From assembly GCF_000003815.2 (NCBI RefSeq), contig NC_049982.1:32117749-32181748 (forward strand): DNA of 64,000 bases, written 5' to 3'. The stretch comes from Branchiostoma floridae. Lineage: Eukaryota; Chordata; Leptocardii; Amphioxiformes; Branchiostomatidae. Positions 1 to 11,466 of this stretch are shown piece after piece (position 1 is the stretch's first letter; each line of letters begins with the position of its first letter). A model generated the notes under the pieces. It made no database searches. It was given only the letters and a program-made list of their open reading frames with translations, and was not told the origin of the DNA. Position numbers and translations under genes: made by a program.

Positions 1-3000
1 GATTTGATACCACAAAATATTCGCCAGCAAGTCTCCGAGCTGCCAGACAAGATGCAACAGCTCATCAGCCAATCACAGGAGACGTTAGGAGAAGTCATGT
101 TCGGAAGTGACCAATCAGATGACTCGAGCAGTAAAGAATCAGCGGAGGGACAAGCAGATGACAGCAATGCTGGCAGCTGGCTGGGGCAGGTCAAGAGGCT
201 GCTCCCCCTGTCAGGAGGATCTGGTACTGCAGGGTAGGCTGTGCAGTGACTGGTGGAAGGTGATGGGGTGGGTGATGGGTGTGACCTCTGGTTGCTATGG
301 TGATGGGTCACAAACAAGGATATGTGACCAGCTTGAGGAAACTGGATGACTTCGCTACTCGCATGAGCCCTTGGTGACATGCCCTGTCACATGTTGCATG
401 TACATGTATGTTGAAGGCCTGTTACCCGTGTTAACATATATGTTGTATTTGTCTTGTACAGGGATGGAGACCTGTCACAACCTGACATGGATGTCATCCT
501 ACTTCTCACCCAGAGAGCCTACTACATTGCATAGTAAGATACTTGAACCTTTCAGCAAATTTCAGTCATACATTAATTACACAATTGTTAGGGGCTTAAT
601 ATATGAAATCTTTATTGACACGTCAAAAGTACAGCGACTTTCGTAAGGTCTATTATAACAACTACTTACAGTAGAACTAAACAGACATATATGGATTTCT
701 ACAGGTATGAATAAATCAATATATTGCGTCTAACATGTCATTTACACTATTGGTTCTATGGTATAAGGATTTGTGGATATATTTGCCTACTTGTATACTA
801 CATCAGGTACCCTTCTACTTAATGCAATTTATAATTTTAGTCTGTATTTCTTTGCCAAAGGCACTTGAATGTAGTTTGACAACATTCTGTGCTGTTATGT
901 TCTGGTCACAGCTATGATGAGGAAGCAGAGAAGGTAACACACTACCAGCGGGTCAACTTGGAGGATCTGGAAAAGATTGAACTAGGTGGGCTCTATACAA
1001 TGTATCTAAAAAGTGCTTGGGACAACATTGATGATATCAAAACGTTTCCTGATTACAATCAATGTAGTATTCATCATAGAACATAGACATTTGTACAAAA
1101 TATACACCCCTCTGGTGTTAGTGAACGTTGAACCTTACAAGTCATACTTTTCATACTTCCAGTTCTTGATTCCTTCTGCTAAATCAACTTGAGTTCCGTC
1201 CATGTCACCGTGAACATGCCCGCTGGTTAGAAAAATGTTCTTTTCAGAAGCAAACTGCATACAGCGCATAATTAATTACAAGATAAATGTACTGTAATTG
1301 TTTTCTTTTTCTTCTCAAAAGAACATTTTTCAGCACAGTTGTGGGCTTGTTCTGAGCTGGCTCCATGATGTCAATATCTTTACCGGTAAGCCCTATCCAA
1401 GGGACAACTCTGAATGATTGTTCCAAAGGTTTCTTGAAAGACAGGATTCATCTATGTAGTATCTTACCCTTTGTTCCGTGCCTCTTGTCCGACAGGTCCG
1501 GAGCCATCTGTGTTCAAGTCCAGGTACTACTGCATGCGTATCCACCACCAGTACTGTGGGGAGGTGGGGTACTTCCACACCTTACGCTCTATAGGCAGAG
1601 GGGATGCCGAATCAAAGGGTAAGTCTCATGGAGTATTCCTTATTCGATGTACCTTATAGTTACTTGCCTTGTTTTTTTATTCAAATGCAGGGCTGTCCCC
1701 AGGATCAGTCTCTATCCTGGGATAGCAATTTGCTTGATCGGATTTGGCAAAAGAATTCACCTGTCTGTCCCAAAAATCTGAACTTTATGACATGAAACTG
1801 ATGAAAATGTATATTCCTAAACTTGGAATGATAGATTTAGCAACAAAAACTAATAGCATTGTCTACCAAACAATGAGTGTGATGGAAAAAATGCTGGAGA
1901 CAGCCCTGTTCAAATGTATTTAACTGATTTGCCAGAAGCAGTTACTCAAGCAATGATTTTGGAAAAGGTCAGACAGCATCCAATGTCTTTCTTCAGAGAC
2001 TCATGGGTAGGGTAAAAAACCTGCTCTTCAACCAGCATTCCTCAGCTTCACTGACGAAAAATAGTGGATGCTATCTGAAACGTCCAACTGTTTTCAAATC
2101 TCTCTAGTTGCTTAGGTAACTATTAACTTCTAATGTATTACCCGGATGTTGAACCTTCTTTGACGCATCCAAAAGTTTATACAGTAGTCCTTGTTTCGAC
2201 AAGTTCAGTAATACAACTATGTTCCCCAAGGTTTGCTACAAGCCATAGCTGATGCCTTCAGTACAGCATGTGCAGCAGAAGGACAGCAGATACAGGTCGC
2301 AGAAGGAAAGTTGGACAAGTGAGTTATGTTAGAACCTTATAATTTTCTTCTGAAAGACATTGCCCCTACTTATAGAATGACTATCATTTACATTGTACTG
2401 AGGAATCTCATAAAGACTATGGAAGAAAACCTATAGTTTTCAGGTAATTCAGCAAATAAAGTGATCATGTTCTCCATCTGATATTCTTTGACAATAACAC
2501 TTGCATGTCTAAAATACCTCAATATGGGAAATATTATTGCCTGAACAAGTAATCTTTCTCTCGGAACTTTGAAATTAGGAGTGATCAAATGCAACTTGCT
2601 CAGGCAGGGTAAAATCACTTGCATACACTGGTAAGACCTAACCTTGAATAAGCTGGTGTGTTACACGAAAGGGCAATTATACCGGCTATATAGATAACAG
2701 ATACAGGTACAGATGTCTTTTTCATCACTCTGAAAATTGCATCATTTTTTGTTTGTGTAGGAGACAAACCAAGCCTCACGAAGAGATCATCAGCATCTCT
2801 GCTCAGACCCGGCTGAGTGCCTGGGCGCGTACCCGCTTTCCACGCGACCACTCCGCAGACTCCATCTCCGCTGTCACCGCCGTATCGCAGCCCACCACGA
2901 GATCCATCATCCTCACCAGCGTCCGCAACAAGATATCGTCCTTCAACCCCATCCGCCGGGTGCGGGCGCACACTCACGCTCGCAGGGCCAGCGCGTCCAA

Positions 3001-4105
3001 GAAGTCCGGCATCGTCTACTTCCAGAAGGGCGAGGACCCTGCGGGCCAGGCCGATGACGAGGGCGCCAACATGAGCGTCAGGATGACTCTATCGGACAGC
3101 AGCTCGGAAACGGAGTCCTTCGACAACCTGAGCCTGGACGACTGCGAGGCCATCCTTTCCGGTCAGAACAACAAACGGAAAAGCCTGCAGGAGCTGATTG
3201 TGACGGAGGCAGACGACCTGGTCCTGGAGAGCTGTGGTATCCTGGCGTCCAGTCCGCCTTCCAGCCACACCCGCATACACATCATGGCACACAAGGGTAC
3301 TGACCAGGGGGAGGATGTCTCACAGGCGGAAGAACAGACTCATCTACAAAACTACACAACAGTTGAAACAGCCGCAGACTTAAACACTGACATAAGGACC
3401 ATGAGTTCTGTGGCCATCAAGGTCGTTGCACCAGAAGAGGAGCAGTATGGTGCCCAGCAGCATGACAGCATCGTGGAAGATGGCTTCCCAACAGCTGAAT
3501 CACAATCATGTCAGAGTTCCCCTCAGAAACAGCAACAGGACGCCGGCATCACAGACAGCAAGACCCCAGACAGGGAAGACAGCAAGAAAAACACCATCCT
3601 GGAGTTCTTCAAGCCAGCACGAAAGATATTTGAGCTGTCTTTGTCAGTTGACTCAAAATTCAGTGCTACGACAACGACAGCAACAGAAGAAGATGACAAG
3701 GTTGTTGATGGTGTGAGTGGAAGAGATGCCAGCCCACAGAGTCAGGCTGGGGAGGAAGGGGCACCACAAGAAGGAGACCCAAGTTCAACAGGTGAAGAGA
3801 GTCTTGCCATCAGCACAGTACCTCAGGATGAGTCAACAAGCCCCCTGGCAACTGACAGCAAAACTGCAGGTGCACACAATGCAGAGGAAACTATTGCCGT
3901 GAACAGCAATGCAGAGGCTGACGCCACGCCAGAGAACACAGACTTTAAACTCTCCCCGCTGACGAAGTTTCGCAGTCTGTTCTCCCCGTCAGAGAGGGAC
4001 ACGAGCCCGCGCAGGAACGGAGACAGACAGCAAAACCGACAAATCGAGTCACTGGAGCTCAGGTTGAAGTTGAAGAACTGTAAAACAAAAATCATCCAGT
4101 TATAG
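1..4105 (+). CDS. INPP5F: INPP5F (SAC2) phosphoinositide 4-phosphatase, C-terminal part, six exons
   Basis: Coding exons: 1-233 (continues upstream), 462-533, 912-985, 1496-1618, 2231-2318 and 2761-4105. All junctions are GT-AG and the joined frame stays open for 644 codons to a TAG at 4103-4105. The catalytic Sac domain lies outside the window. Exons 2-5 encode the hSac2 homodimerisation domain: VILLLTQRAYYIA, then a run with THYQRVNLEDLEKIELG, then GYFHTLRSIGRG. Exon 6 starts with KPHEEIISI, passes a SCGILASSP motif and ends KNCKTKIIQL, matching the order and the extreme C-terminus of vertebrate INPP5F. The last exon between these motifs is low-complexity, rich in Ser, Glu and Thr, and probably disordered. 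The family dephosphorylates PI4P on early endosomes and clathrin-coated structures. The hSac2 domain also occurs in TPRG1-type proteins, but the long tail fits INPP5F. Confidence 0.93.
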
Positions 4106-4211
4106 CCAAAAATGTGACTATCATTAACTGTAGTCTGTACAACCTGTTTGTACAGTTTGCCTTCACGAATAAGAAAACTAGTAGCACTCTAGGCTATTGT
4201 CTCTACCAAAA

Positions 4212-4217
4212 CAATAA
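4212..4217 (+). terminator. Candidate polyadenylation signal of INPP5F
   Basis: An AATAAA hexamer lies about 107 bp after the INPP5F stop codon. It is the nearest canonical signal on this strand, but no GU-rich element is obvious, so the assignment rests on position. Confidence 0.35.
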
Positions 4218-4426
4218 AATTACAAAAACTTAGGCATGCTGATCGTGTAAATCTATAACGTTGTTCATGGCATAAGGCCTGACACATTGGAGAAAGGCAA
4301 CAATATTGCCTACTCCCACGTTGTACATTTGTACATGACATTGAGTAGAGTAGAAACATAGGGACAGAATTCTGGGCACTCCTTCTCTTCCACACAGCTG
4401 GTTTGTGTATTAAGTATGTATTGGCT

Positions 4427-4930
4427 GAGTTTACACCCGTGTTTCGGAGTTGACTTAGCCGGAGTCGACTCAGGAGCATTCTGTTTACACGCGTGACCAT
4501 GAAGCGAGTTGCAACGCACGTTGCCACAGCTGTGATTTTGACTTCTTTTTTTGGTACCAACTTAAGTTGGGTTTGAATTTGACGTCTTCCAGTTACAGTA
4601 GCCATGTCTCAGCTGCTGTGGACGCAACAGTTAGCTGATCAACATGCAGAAAAGTTTACAGAAAATGACAGATTACTGCTTTCAATGCTAAAATGACGTG
4701 AAATGGCTTTGCTGATTGGTATTCACCCTCACCTTCGCGTAACTCACCAAAAGTCGACTTGGATTCATACACACAAAAATGCCACACACACACCCCCCCC
4801 CTCCTTCTAACCCCCAGATACGCAACTAGAGTCACGTTAACACAGTCCTGAGTTGAATCCGATAAGTTGACTCAAGTCGACTTCATAGGAGCCAACTCCG
4901 AGTTGACTTGGAAAACAAGTGTGTAAACCC
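4427..4930. mobile_element. Candidate MITE with imperfect terminal inverted repeats
   Basis: The left end reads GAGTTTACACCCGTG and the right end, reverse complemented, GGGTTTACACACTTG. Both continue into related blocks containing GAGTTGACTT and GTCGACT. The interior has a CA/C run (4785-4802) and no coding frame. I could not define a clean target-site duplication, so the class is unassigned. Confidence 0.5.
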
Positions 4931-5194
4931 AACCACTGTTTAGTGTACAGATAATGTAGTTATTTAGTAAACATATGTGAAACTAGCATCATGTAGTATC
5001 ACAGGCAATAGGCTACCAACTTATTGTCGGAAATGCTGTTACTTTGTCTGTGCACTGTTGAGTGATGTTGTCTGGGCTATCTCTCTGAGATTGAAAACAG
5101 TTTCTGTGATTGAAACGCAGAAGTAACAGCTGACGAACATTGTGCAGGCTTAATGCATTTTCAACAAAAAGTTGGAGGCCTATCACCCGTGGTA

Positions 5195-5411
5195 TAACGC
5201 TAGTTCACCTTTATCCGTGGGGTAACCTATATCCGTTGTTCTTCAAAACAGCGCATTTAGGGATATCAAGTCGACAGACAGTTGTTCCTACTGTAATATT
5301 TTCGAAATGTAGCAGTTTAAACTCACACTTCGTTGGCATGATAGCCATAAATACACTGCTTTTGAAAACAACGGATATAGGTTACCCCACGGATAAAGGT
5401 GAACTAGCGTC
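5195..5411 (+). mobile_element. MITE family M1, copy 1
   Basis: About 217 bp with long terminal inverted repeats: TAACGCTAGTTCACCTTTAT at the left and its complement ending in ACTAGCGT at the right, followed inward by GGGGTAACCTATATCCGTTG. Four more copies are at 26842, 53416, 55381 and 57782. The reading frame across it is incidental. Confidence 0.85.
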
Positions 5412-6333
5412 AGTCCCAGACAATTTGACACATGCAGCACAATTGGACATTGTCTTCCTGTAGAATATCCAGTGAATACTGTGTTATACAGACTTAACTG
5501 TCAGTTGTTGATACTAGAAAGTCTATGTTGGTGTAGCTTAGCCATTATCCCAGGATTTCTTGCCGAGATAAACCAGTAGTTGCCTTGATTTTGTACCAAA
5601 TGTCTGAGGTAGGAAACAACTGCCACAGACTTGTTCCATTACTTTTGATAGAAACTGAATACTGAAAGTTCAATGATATGGTAGAGTATTATTACAAGCA
5701 ATGTTCTCATATGATTATTCCTGGTGAACTTTTCCGGTGCAAAAAGACAAAAGAGCCATCATGACAGGTCAACATGTCTTCAAGAAGGTATACGTTAAAC
5801 TTTCAGTCAACAACATACATGTAGCCTAGGGCTGTAGGGTATCCATGGACTGTGATATAGATGTATAATGTAATTAGAGTAAGGGAGAGCTGTGATTGGT
5901 CGGTTAGTTGATTGGTTTAAATATGGTAGATGAAGGCTAGTTATTTCTGTGGTACATTGGGAACACATGCTCATATGAATGGACGTTCAGGGTACAGTTG
6001 GGAGAAGTTAAATCACTGTTGTTAGCGTTTCATAGTAATATCGTGAATGTGGAAAAGAAATATGGATATGGCCAGTTGGATTTGTAATGCATATTCCTGA
6101 TGTTTTAAATTGTATCAATGCCTGAGATATGAATTAATTTATGGTTTCCACGTCTGAGTTTTGTACATCAGATTATTTATCCAGTACAGCAATGTAATGT
6201 CAGTACAGCAATGTACAAAAAAAGTTGTTTGCAGAATGATATTGTTGTAAGTATAGGACATTCCATCTTAACATCAGATAATTATTATGATATGGAATGT
6301 CCTGTGGAAATATTACCAAAGCCATTTGTCTTT
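5412..6333. other. Gene-free interval, nothing recognised
   Basis: AT-rich sequence with no exon-like frame carrying plausible splice sites, no inverted repeat and no recognised repeat family. Confidence 0.5.
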
Positions 6334-6655
6334 GTAAGGCTACGGTTCCAATTGGTAAAAGGGGCCCTTTCTGTCAGTTCATGTGCTATTTTTTGGCACC
6401 TTCGGGTATGACCCCTATGTGGCCCCATGGGATACCTTGCGGATCCCCTGCGTATTTTGGGGCTTGGCTAATCCCCGGGTGTAATTTTTGTTGGACTTAA
6501 AATCACCCCAGTAGATAGAATTCATGACCTACCCGTGAGAATACCGAGAGGTACCCCAATCTGGCATGGTCCACTGGAAAAAAAAATTTTGGCTTGGGGG
6601 CCCAGTCAGGGCTACCCCCCTACAAGAATTGGCACAATTGAGACCGTAGCCTTAC
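6334..6655. mobile_element. MITE with GTAAGGCTACGG terminal inverted repeats
   Basis: The left end GTAAGGCTACGGTTCCAATT is mirrored by a right end CAATTGAGACCGTAGCCTTA. The roughly 320-bp interior is GC-richer than its surroundings and carries no transposase. No clear target-site duplication was found, and no second copy is in this window. Confidence 0.65.
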
Positions 6656-8204
6656 ACGGTGTAGTACAGATTGGTAACAAACTGACTACACCTGTGCATT
6701 GTTTTAGAGTTTTATGAAATGTGGTTTTACATAATTGTCCTGATGTTGCAGCAGTGTGGTTTCTTAGCTTTTAAAGTTCATGATTTCCCAATTTCACTCA
6801 GTGTAATGACCCCAGATACCAGTTTTTTTTACCAGGCCAGGCCACCTTTGTGCACTGTAACATTAGAACACTTACGAAGAATGATGTTTTAATGTACATG
6901 TACAGTGGGAATTCTTTACATGTATGAAATGGAGTACATTGTAACGCAGGCACAATACATTAGTGAACAGGTATTGTACAGAGATATGCCCTTCCATGCA
7001 TGTATGTATGAAGATGTGTCTTGTTAGCACTACACCCCGATACATGTCCAAAAGAAGACATCTTAAATATGTCTATGAGAAAGATGAACTTGCACCTAAT
7101 TGTTGTACCATAGATGTAGTTTCAACCAAGGAACTCAACCAAGAATGGGTAGAAGGCTTTCTCATATTTGTCAAACTTCCTTCATGATCAAGAAGATATA
7201 TTGGTGCACCCTATACGTGTACATATGTGGAAACAAACAGATAGAGATAGGATGGGAAAGTTATTACCTCTCAGGCAAACATTGGAGCCTGCATGGGGGG
7301 GGGGGACCAGCTATGCTTTACACTACATTCAGGAAGGCTATGTATGGGTTATGCAAAATTCAGGAAGGGGATGTTATGCTTCATGCAAAACTTTTGTTAT
7401 TTCCTGACAAATGATATGAAATACCGTAGATTTCCCAGGAAGTATAGGAAATTTCTCAATATACGTATACATGTGTACTTGAAATCAGATATATCTGCAC
7501 AGGGACAAAGAAAAGCTGCCTCTGTTTTGGTAAAACTTGCCTTAGTTTGTTAACTTGACTTCCATGTTTCTTTGGGTGTATTCCGCCACGAACAAATGTA
7601 TTGTCCAGAATCTATCAGGTAACATTAGATGTTTATATTGTATAATACTGTGAAGCTGTAATGACAGGTGGTTACTTTGCCTTAAGTCTCACTCCTGTAA
7701 GCACTTCATGGATGGAAGAAATAGAATGTTGTGATTAAATGAAGGACTCACAGAAAACCATGATAAATTGCTCTCTGGGTCTGTGTGTCTTGTTGTGTGT
7801 GTCAATTAAAAGAAACACATTGATTTAGTGACAATGCTATGAAATAACTGGAATGCAGTTGTATAATTTCTAGAATGCACTATGAATACCCAGGAATATA
7901 CAAAGAATTTTCATTTAGACAACATTCAGGCTCATGCCAACTCGTGTGAAGGGAGTATAAGGTCCATTTCAAATTCCTACGAAGCTACCCGAATATGGCG
8001 CAAATTTTGCAAATTCTTTATTGGCCTTTATTCTGGCTGGTTCTGCTTGATTCCTGCTGATTAAATGTGAAGATGGCCATAACATCACAGCACTGTTGCA
8101 TCCCATATATGCTTCTATCCCAGAAGTGATGTTGGACGGAGCGCATCTGGGATAGGTCATGAGTCAGCGTTTAGACTAGAGTAGACAGTAAGACACACGG
8201 AATA
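6656..8204. other. Gene-free interval with one interspersed repeat fragment
   Basis: No gene is supported. A segment near 7875-7915 (GAATACCCAGGAATATACAA on +) is the reverse complement of a motif at 25145-25165 and resembles 14512-14530, marking a dispersed repeat. A G9 run lies at 7297-7305. Confidence 0.5.
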
Positions 8205-9290
8205 TTGTTACCTCCATGAAATGTCATGGAGGTTATATTTTACCCCGCGTTTGTGTGTCTGTCTGTGTGTTTGTGTGTGTGTGTGTGTGTAAACAAAATA
8301 ACTCAAGAACGGCTGGGTGGATTGGTTTCATACTTGGTGTGTTGGTAGTGTGTGATGAAAGCTGGAAATGATTAGTTTTTGGGCCCCCTAGCGGGTTCCC
8401 TTGGTACTGCAGCGCAACTTCCGGTTTTGCTATCTCGGTGTTCTGAACAAGCTATGGCCACGATTTTTGAGTGTTAGATAGCTCTTGTGCTCAGGACGAA
8501 ATGACATAAGTTCGGTCCCCCTAGCGTCTAATTTTGGGATAGCAGGGGCATTTTTGTCAAAAACTTCTGAAGACGATAACTCAAGAAGGGAACAACGAAT
8601 TTTCATGATTTTTGGTATGTAGGTACCTTAGACAATGTTGTACAAGATAAGATACTAATTATGCAAAATTGGAGTACATTTGCATAATTAATGAGAATAT
8701 TATATCATAGCAGTTTTTTCAATGTATCTCTTGTTCCAGACATGCTATGGTATTGAAATTTAGGTGGTAGATAGCTTTTAGTGCCATGACTAAGTGGAGC
8801 AAGTTTCAGCCCTCTAACATTTAATTGTGGAACTGCAGGGGCGTTTTTGTCAAGACACTCCAAAGCGGATAACTGCAGAAAGGATTGACAGATTGGCATC
8901 ATATTAGGCATGCGGGTACCTTAGACAAAGATGTTCATAATGATATACATGTTATGCAAATGAGGACTTAATTTGCATAATTAATGAGGAAATTGTATAA
9001 TTCCATTGTTTTCAATAACTGGACTTCAATAAATGTAACACATGTTAATTATGATAGGTGGAGTATAAGCAGATACCAAATATGGTAATGAGGAGCTTAT
9101 TTGCATAATTTATGTAAAAATTGCAAAACCGCTTTATGATTAATAATGGGAATTTTATGATTGTGACATGTGTACGTTAGTCAATGATGAACAACACCAT
9201 GCATAAATTATGTCTATGTGTTAGTCAATTTCATTAAATTTAGGAAAGCTCTAAATTTTCATGGAGGTATGAGGTCGCCGAACTCTAGTT
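8205..9290 (-). mobile_element. HLE-1 element, copy A (Helentron-like, non-autonomous)
   Basis: Read on the - strand, the 5' end is AACTAGAGTTCGGCGACCTC followed by ATACCTCCATG. The 3' end is a hairpin whose arms are ACCTCCATG and CATGGAGGT around a 6-7 base loop (8211-8234 on +). The hairpin arm matches the subterminal motif at the opposite end. A TG-rich microsatellite (8258-8290) lies just inside the hairpin. No coding capacity. The layout (subterminal inverted motif, 3' hairpin, microsatellite, no target duplication) is that of Helentron-associated elements; the assignment is by structure. Confidence 0.65.
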
Positions 9291-9599
9291 CTATACTATT
9301 TGTCCATCCTCTTTCGCGTTACCTGCAATAAGCCCTGAGGCAAGACTTTGCACTTTGAACTATTATAATCATGGTAGATTCACAAAAGTCTAAATGTATC
9401 TAAATAAAGAAACTAAATATTAAGAACGATTTTAGTAATGTCTCATTCCCAGCTATAACGAGGTCGGTGTCCCGGCTCTTGAGTGTTGATTTGACCAGAC
9501 ACAACCTTGCTACACAGTTACCTTTCACGTTAGTCTAACGCGTCACGTTTCCAAATCGGGGCTGTTTGTGGAAACGAAAAATAGAAAATGTATAAGAAT

Positions 9600-10480
9600 A
9601 CTAGAGTTCCACGACCCCATACCTGCGCCAAATAATTCTACCCTTTACAACTACTGTATTAATTGTTTTTGTCATTATGGAAATAAGGTTTTCATTTGCA
9701 TAAATTCTATTACTTGATTATCTTCTCCACCGAATAACAGACGTAAGCAATCTATGTTAAAAAGATTTTCATCGCATTTTCTAAAAAATTATGCAAATTA
9801 TGTTCAACGATGTTCACCTGTACATAACTTCCAGATGCTAACAGTAATGACATTACGGCGTTTCTCATTAATTATGCAAATTAGGTCTTTACTTTGCATA
9901 ATATATATCTATCAATATTCTTATCTATCTCAGTTACAAATGTCACATGTTGTAATGGTCCAATAATGGAACTGAGCATGTTTAGATGATTTCCTAATTA
10001 ATTATGCAAATTAGATTCCAATTTGCATAATCAATATGTAATTATAGAAGAATCTTTTAAGCTATCTACATAGATATTACCAAAAATCATGACAATCCGT
10101 CAATCCCTTCTTGAGTTACTAGTATTCCCTTTCAAAGTCTTACACTAAACCTGCCCTGCAGTTCCAAAACAAGCCGCTAGGGGGTACAAATCTACACCAC
10201 GTACTCTCCGCATCAAGAGCTGTCTACCACTCAAAAATCATAGCCACAGCATGTTCAGAACTCGAAATATCAAACCCGGAAGTTCCGTTGCAGTACCTTG
10301 ACAGGTCGCTAGGAGGCCCAAAATCTTATCATCTCCAGGTCTCATCAAGACCTACCCACATACCGAATATCAATGCAATCCATCCAGGCGTTCTCGAGTT
10401 ATTCTGGTCTTCTACAAACATACATACATACATACAAACGCTACCCAAAACATAACCTTCTCGGTGAAGGTAATAACCGT
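9600..10480 (+). mobile_element. HLE-1 element, copy B
   Basis: Same family as 8205-9290 in opposite orientation, so the two 5' ends face each other about 310 bp apart. It starts ACTAGAGTTCCACGACCCC and ends with the hairpin ACCTTC-tcggt-GAAGGT, preceded by a CATA microsatellite (near 10418-10435). Internal stretches match copy A when reversed, including the CTAGCG and AACTTCCG blocks. A related sequence lacking the insertion is at about 38905-39075. Confidence 0.7.
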
Positions 10481-10734
10481 TACACAAATAATGCCCGCAA
10501 CTATTTTCTTTTAAGATGCAAGATATTTTAATCTTTCATCTTGTATTTGTATGTCTAAGTCTAAGGCTCAACAAAGATGATTCTGATCTCTCAAATATCT
10601 TGTGTATTGTGGTGTCTTTTATATCATGTTCTTCGTTCCCTTAAGCTGCTACGTACTGTAAGCTGCCCGGCCGGGCCCCGGTTTGGAAATGTGACGTAGG
10701 CATTGTAATTACACGTATACCGAAACACTTGCCA

Positions 10735-11466
10735 CCAGCCGGTCGGACCGGTCGGGGATCGAGGTCAGTGCGCCCTGTCACTTGCACGCTGTCCCCAAGT
10801 AACACCGAGGATACCTAAAGGTTAGTGAATCTACTGAAATTTACGACGTTAGAAGCATGCCGTTACTGTGATATGCATGTTTGATAAAAACCGTCTTCCG
10901 GTCTTTGTTTTACCGTAGCAGGTGAAATTTTAAACGTTGCTTGTAGGAACACAATGACATCAGAAGGCCTTGTTTTTTTTTGTTTTTGTAACCACGTTAA
11001 TCACACTGTCACAGTATACATAGAACCATGAACAAAGGGTAGGGGGATTGTTTTGAACAAATCTGACCGAACAACAGATTTTAGAAAGATAATTTACAAC
11101 CAAATGTAACGTTATGTATGAATATTGCGGGGTCTTACTGAGGTATATCCAATTGGCATATTTATCTAAGTCAAATACGTTCCCCTTTCCAAGGCCTTCC
11201 AGGGGTCAAATCGTTCTTGTCTGACCTTAGAATGCCACAACTGTACTAAATTGTACAGAAATGCACTTGACAGTGTGACATTCTGCGACCTTAATTCGAT
11301 CTGGTGATCAACAAATTCGGCTGAAGACAGTGTGAGGCCGGGTTCATGTTCAACTATTGTATGTGTCCTTCCCGGCAAATAAATTTGGCGGTGATTTTAG
11401 ACCTTTTTTTGGAGATATTGAAGTGACAAGCAAACCACACTCGTTGTATCTTAGTTTCAGTGAAGT
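10735..11466 (+). promoter_or_regulatory. Upstream / 5' UTR region of TMEM45 gene 1
   Basis: The stretch before the start codon has no coding frame. Parts of it (TAAAGGTTAGTGAATCTACT, GTTGCTTGTAGGA, ATCGTTCTTGTCTGACC) recur in the same order at 14050-14440, so it has been copied as a block. No convincing TATA box was seen; the transcription start is not determined. Confidence 0.4.

Noticed and set aside
2817-3902. Alternative frames overlapping the last INPP5F exon
   Set aside because: Only one frame joins the upstream exons and ends with the conserved INPP5F C-terminus.
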